Source of the DNA: Betaproteobacteria bacterium
Lineage (GTDB): Bacteria; Pseudomonadota; Gammaproteobacteria; Burkholderiales; SG8-39
Assembly (NCBI GenBank): GCA_016177575.1
Contig: JACOVA010000102.1
Span: 1 to 37,264 of the forward strand
DNA: 37,264 bases
Direction: 5' to 3'
In this document: positions 34,583-37,264 of the stretch, piece by piece
Layout: each line of letters starts with the position of its first letter
How positions within the stretch are numbered: the stretch's first letter is position 1
Made by a program: the position numbers and the translations under genes
Notes under the pieces: model-generated
The model's database searches: none
What the model saw: the letters and a program-made list of their open reading frames with translations, nothing else
Told to the model about the DNA's origin: nothing

Positions 34583-35557
34583 TCAGTGCAGCTGCGGCTT
34601 GCTGAGGAAATCGCTGCGGTCGGCCGAGCGCAGCGCCAGGCGCTGCAGCGCGCCGCGGCGCGAGACCGTCAGCGCGACCTCGGTGCCGGCGGGCCCGAGG
34701 CTCCACAGCTTGCGAAACAGCGCCGCCAGACCGGTGACGCGTTCGCCGGCCACCTCGAGCACCAGGTCGCCGAGTGCTACGCCGCCGCGCTCGGCCGGGC
34801 CGCCCGGGGCGAGCCCGCCGATCACCACCTGCCCGTCGACCTCGGTGGCGTAGATGCCGAGCCAGGGGCGGGGCGCGCGCGCGGGGCGGCCGAGCGCGAG
34901 CATATCCTCGAGGATCGGCTCGAGCAGCTCGACCGGCACGAACATGGTGCCGTCGACCGCCCTGCCGCCGACCGCCTCCTGCACCAGCAGCGAGCCGATG
35001 CCGAGCAGCCGCCCGTCCTCGCCGAGCAGCGCCGCGCCGCCCCACTGCGGATGCGCGGGCGCGGTAAAAATCGCGTTGTCGAGGACGTACTCCCAGTAGC
35101 CGGCGAACTCGCGCTTGGCGACGATCTTCACCTTGAGCGAGTGGGCGCGGCCGCCGTGACCGATGACGATCGCCGCCGCCCCCGGCACGGCCGCGGCGGC
35201 AGGGGCGCGCGCGAGCGGCCGCACGCCGAGCGCGGCGAGCGGCAGCACCAGGCCGAAGCCGCTTGCCTGGTCGTAAGCGAGCGCATGTCCGGCAACGACG
35301 GTGCCGCGATTGGTGGCGAGCCAGATCGACTGCGCCTCGGTGATCAGATAGCCGATCGTCAGCACCAGCCCGTCCTCGCGGATGACGACGCCGTTGCCCG
35401 CGCGTTCGGTTCCGAGGATGGCCGCGGTGAAGGCGCCCTCTGGAATCTCGGCGCGCAGCATCACCACCGAATCGAACGCCGATTCGAGATCGAAGCGCGT
35501 CTGCGCCGGGTCCGGCTGCAGGGTGGCGGGAAACGCCCAGTTGCTGGTCTCGGCCAT
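34583..35557 (-). CDS. S1C-like PDZ protein lacking the catalytic triad
   Basis: 324 residues. A trypsin-like double barrel (about 25-215) of DegP/HtrA type is followed by a PDZ domain (about 233-315, PWLGIYATEVDG, GGPAERGGVALGDLVL). The catalytic positions appear lost: the His segment reads LVLTIGYLITEA (about 64-75), the Asp segment AYDQASGFGLV (about 94-104), and the Ser segment HPQWGGAA (Trp172 where GNSGG has Ser). There is no signal peptide, so it is probably cytoplasmic. It may be a binding or scaffold protein. Divergent from the thioesterase gene by 27 bp. Confidence 0.85.
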   Translation of the reverse strand: MAETSNWAFPATLQPDPAQTRFDLESAFDSVVMLRAEIPEGAFTAAILGTERAGNGVVIREDGLVLTIGYLITEAQSIWLATNRGTVVAGHALAYDQASGFGLVLPLAALGVRPLARAPAAAAVPGAAAIVIGHGGRAHSLKVKIVAKREFAGYWEYVLDNAIFTAPAHPQWGGAALLGEDGRLLGIGSLLVQEAVGGRAVDGTMFVPVELLEPILEDMLALGRPARAPRPWLGIYATEVDGQVVIGGLAPGGPAERGGVALGDLVLEVAGERVTGLAALFRKLWSLGPAGTEVALTVSRRGALQRLALRSADRSDFLSKPQLH

Positions 35558-35570
35558 GCGCGTGTGCTGA

Positions 35571-35577
35571 TATTATC
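35571..35577. promoter_or_regulatory. possible overlapping divergent -10 elements
   Basis: TATTAT on plus (35571-35576) and GATAAT on minus (35572-35577), each 5 of 6 to consensus, overlap in the 27-bp gap between two divergent genes. Predicted start sites would fall within a few bases of each start codon, giving leaderless or nearly leaderless messages. No -35 elements are evident. Confidence 0.3.
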
Positions 35578-35584
35578 CGGCAGC

Positions 35585-36022
35585 GTGTCGGAAGAAGAGT
35601 TCGATTCGATCGAGGGAATCTTTCCCGTCCAGCTTCACTGGGGCGACTGCGATCCCGCGGGAATCATCTTCTACCCCACGTATTTCCGCTGGTTCGACGC
35701 CGCCACCTGGAGCCTGTTCGCCTCGGTCGGCTACCCGGCCAAGCGCATGCGCGCCGAGAACCTCGCGATGCCCCTGGTCGCCGCCGAATGCGAGTTCAAG
35801 AGCAGCGCCGGACAGCAGGACCGCGCCGAGGTGAAATCGCGCATCGTGCGCTGGGGCGGCAAGTCGTTCGTGGTACGGCACCAAGTGGTGCGCGAGGATG
35901 GCACGCTGCTCGCGACCGGGACGGAGACGCGCGTCTGGGGCCGTTACACCGACGGCCCGGGCACCCCCCTCAAGGGTCTGCCGATCGGCGAGGAACTCAA
36001 GGCACTGTTCCGCAAGCCATAG
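35585..36022 (+). CDS. acyl-CoA thioesterase, 4-hydroxybenzoyl-CoA thioesterase type
   Basis: 145 residues, single hot-dog domain. HWGDCDPAGIIFYPTYFRWFD near residues 18-38 carries the catalytic Asp (Asp23, equivalent to Asp17 of the Pseudomonas 4-hydroxybenzoyl-CoA thioesterase). YbgC-like thioesterases share this motif, so the substrate is not fixed. GTG 35585 was chosen because the motif lies close to it and it opens right after a -10-like element. It is followed after 8 bases by a pcaB-like gene, which hints at aromatic-acid metabolism. Confidence 0.88.
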   Translation: MSEEEFDSIEGIFPVQLHWGDCDPAGIIFYPTYFRWFDAATWSLFASVGYPAKRMRAENLAMPLVAAECEFKSSAGQQDRAEVKSRIVRWGGKSFVVRHQVVREDGTLLATGTETRVWGRYTDGPGTPLKGLPIGEELKALFRKP

Positions 36023-36030
36023 CGCGCGCC

Positions 36031-37264
36031 ATGAGCTCGACCGTCTTCGATTCGGCTCTTTACCGCGACATGTTCGGCAGCGCCGAGATGCGCGCCATCT
36101 TCTCCGACAGCGGGTTCCTCGCGCGCTGCCTCGAGGTGGAAGCTGCGCTGGCGCGCGCGCAGGCCGGGCTCGGCATGATTCCGGCGGCAGCGGCGAGCGA
36201 GATCAGCGCCAGGGCAAAGCCCGCCGTTCTGGACCTCGAGCGCCTGAAGCGCGAGACCGAGCTCGTCGGCTATCCCATCCTGCCCCTCGTCAAGCAGCTC
36301 GCCGCGGCCTGCGCGGGCGAGGCGGGGCGCTACGTGCACTGGGGTGCGACCACGCAGGACATCATGGACAGCGCGCTGGTCCTGCAGCTGCGCTCGGCGC
36401 TCGATCTGGTGGCAGCCGATCTGGCGGCGGTCTCGGCGGCGCTCGCAGCGCTCGCGCGTCGCCACCGCGACACGCCGATGGCGGGACGCACCCATCTGCA
36501 GCAGGCGCTGCCGATCACTTTCGGCTTCAAAGCGGCGGTGTGGCGCGCGCCCATCGAGCGCCACCGCGAGCGCCTTGCGCAGCTGCGGCCGCGCGTGCTG
36601 GTGGGGCAATTCGGCGGCGCGGCGGGCACCCTCGCCTCGCTCGGCGAGCAGGGGCTCGCGGTGCGCGCCGCGCTGATGCGCGAGCTGGGCTTGAGCGAGC
36701 CGGCGATTACCTGGCACGTCGCGCGCGATGGCCTGGCCGAAGCGGTGCTCTTCGCCGGTCTGGTCACGGGGTCGCTTGCCAAGATCGCCACCGATGTGAT
36801 GCTGATGATGGCGACCGAGCTGGGCGAAGCCTTCGAGCCCTTCGAGCACGGGCGCGGCGGCAGCAGCACCATGCCGCAGAAGACAAACCCGATCTCCTCG
36901 GAGCTGATCGTCGCCTGCGCGAAACTGGTGCGCCAGCACGGCGCGCTGATGCTCGATGCCATGGTGCAGGACTTCGAGCGCGCCACCGGCCCGTGGCACG
37001 CGGAGTGGATCGCGCTGCCCGAGAGCTTCATCGCCACGGCCGGGGCGCTCAGGCAGGCGAAGCTGATGCTCGCGGGATTGACGGTGGACTCCGCGCGCAT
37101 GCAGCGCAACCTCGGCATGACCTCGGGCCTGATCGTGGCCGAGGCCGTCATGATGGGGCTCGCGCCCAAGCTCGGCAGGCAGGACGCGCACGACATCGTC
37201 TACGACGCCTGCCGCGCGGCGGCCGAAAGCGGCCGCCCGCTGCTCGAAGTGCTCGCGGAGAACC
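36031..37264 (+). CDS. pcaB: 3-carboxy-cis,cis-muconate cycloisomerase-like protein, 3' end cut by window
   Basis: 411 codons are present and the frame is open to the window edge; the family is about 450 residues. Fumarase/aspartase superfamily: YVHWGATTQDIMDSAL near residue 95-110, GRTHLQQALP near 152-161, and the signature GSSTMPQKTNP near 276-288. These together fit PcaB of the protocatechuate beta-ketoadipate branch better than adenylosuccinate lyase. It makes 4-carboxymuconolactone from 3-carboxymuconate. No Shine-Dalgarno is visible 5' of the ATG; translation may couple to the thioesterase gene. Other lyases of the superfamily remain possible. Confidence 0.85.
   Translation, partial: MSSTVFDSALYRDMFGSAEMRAIFSDSGFLARCLEVEAALARAQAGLGMIPAAAASEISARAKPAVLDLERLKRETELVGYPILPLVKQLAAACAGEAGRYVHWGATTQDIMDSALVLQLRSALDLVAADLAAVSAALAALARRHRDTPMAGRTHLQQALPITFGFKAAVWRAPIERHRERLAQLRPRVLVGQFGGAAGTLASLGEQGLAVRAALMRELGLSEPAITWHVARDGLAEAVLFAGLVTGSLAKIATDVMLMMATELGEAFEPFEHGRGGSSTMPQKTNPISSELIVACAKLVRQHGALMLDAMVQDFERATGPWHAEWIALPESFIATAGALRQAKLMLAGLTVDSARMQRNLGMTSGLIVAEAVMMGLAPKLGRQDAHDIVYDACRAAAESGRPLLEVLAEN

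Overview
The window is a high-GC core-chromosome segment around the replication origin of a betaproteobacterium. The evidence is gene order plus protein character: an F-type ATP synthase operon following rsmG-parA-parB, a Gram-negative rpmH-rnpA-yidD-yidC-mnmE block next to dnaA-dnaN-gyrB, a lysM-dprA-smg-topB block, and a def-fmt-rsmB-DUF4390-ntrY-ntrX block. I cannot name the genus. No rRNA, tRNA, insertion sequence, phage or CRISPR is visible, and no gap between genes exceeds about 230 bp.

Layout. Bases 1-6214 (minus strand) hold mnmG-rsmG-parA-parB followed by atpI-atpB-atpE-atpF-atpH (atpH cut by the window edge). Two parS sites lie at 6248-6302, so the segregation genes and their centromere are adjacent. 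Bases 6396-9432 hold an MFS transporter (plus) converging on GTP-dependent PEP carboxykinase (minus). Bases 9581-13325 (minus) hold rpmH-rnpA-yidD-yidC-mnmE, with a good promoter before rpmH. Bases 13467-18558 (plus) hold dnaA-dnaN-gyrB. A perfect DnaA box overlaps the predicted dnaA promoter, and the dnaA-dnaN gap is the best oriC candidate. Genes point away from dnaA on both sides for several kb, as expected of leading-strand genes.

Bases 18515-23784 (minus) hold a LysM protein, dprA, smg and a type III topoisomerase. Bases 23928-30603 (plus) hold def-fmt-rsmB, a DUF4390 exported protein, and an NtrY-like kinase with an NtrX-like regulator, mostly with overlapping stops and starts. Bases 30600-34422 (minus) hold metH and a 31-residue ribosomal protein Thx gene. 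The end has a protease-like PDZ protein (minus) and a thioesterase-pcaB pair (plus, pcaB cut by the window edge).

The most notable item is the metH leader (34442-34566, minus). It reads as a -10 element, a SAM-II type S-adenosylmethionine aptamer with its pseudoknot intact and an extra hairpin inserted, and then a terminator hairpin. One arm of that terminator is complementary to part of the aptamer. This would switch methionine synthase off when SAM is plentiful. Other points worth checking are an NtrX-like regulator that has lost its Walker A, Walker B and GAFTGA motifs; an S1C-like protein lacking the whole catalytic triad; fmt, which appears to start at CTG; and a hairpin with a T-tract between the predicted pckG promoter and its start codon. 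Otherwise this is an ordinary, well-conserved housekeeping region.
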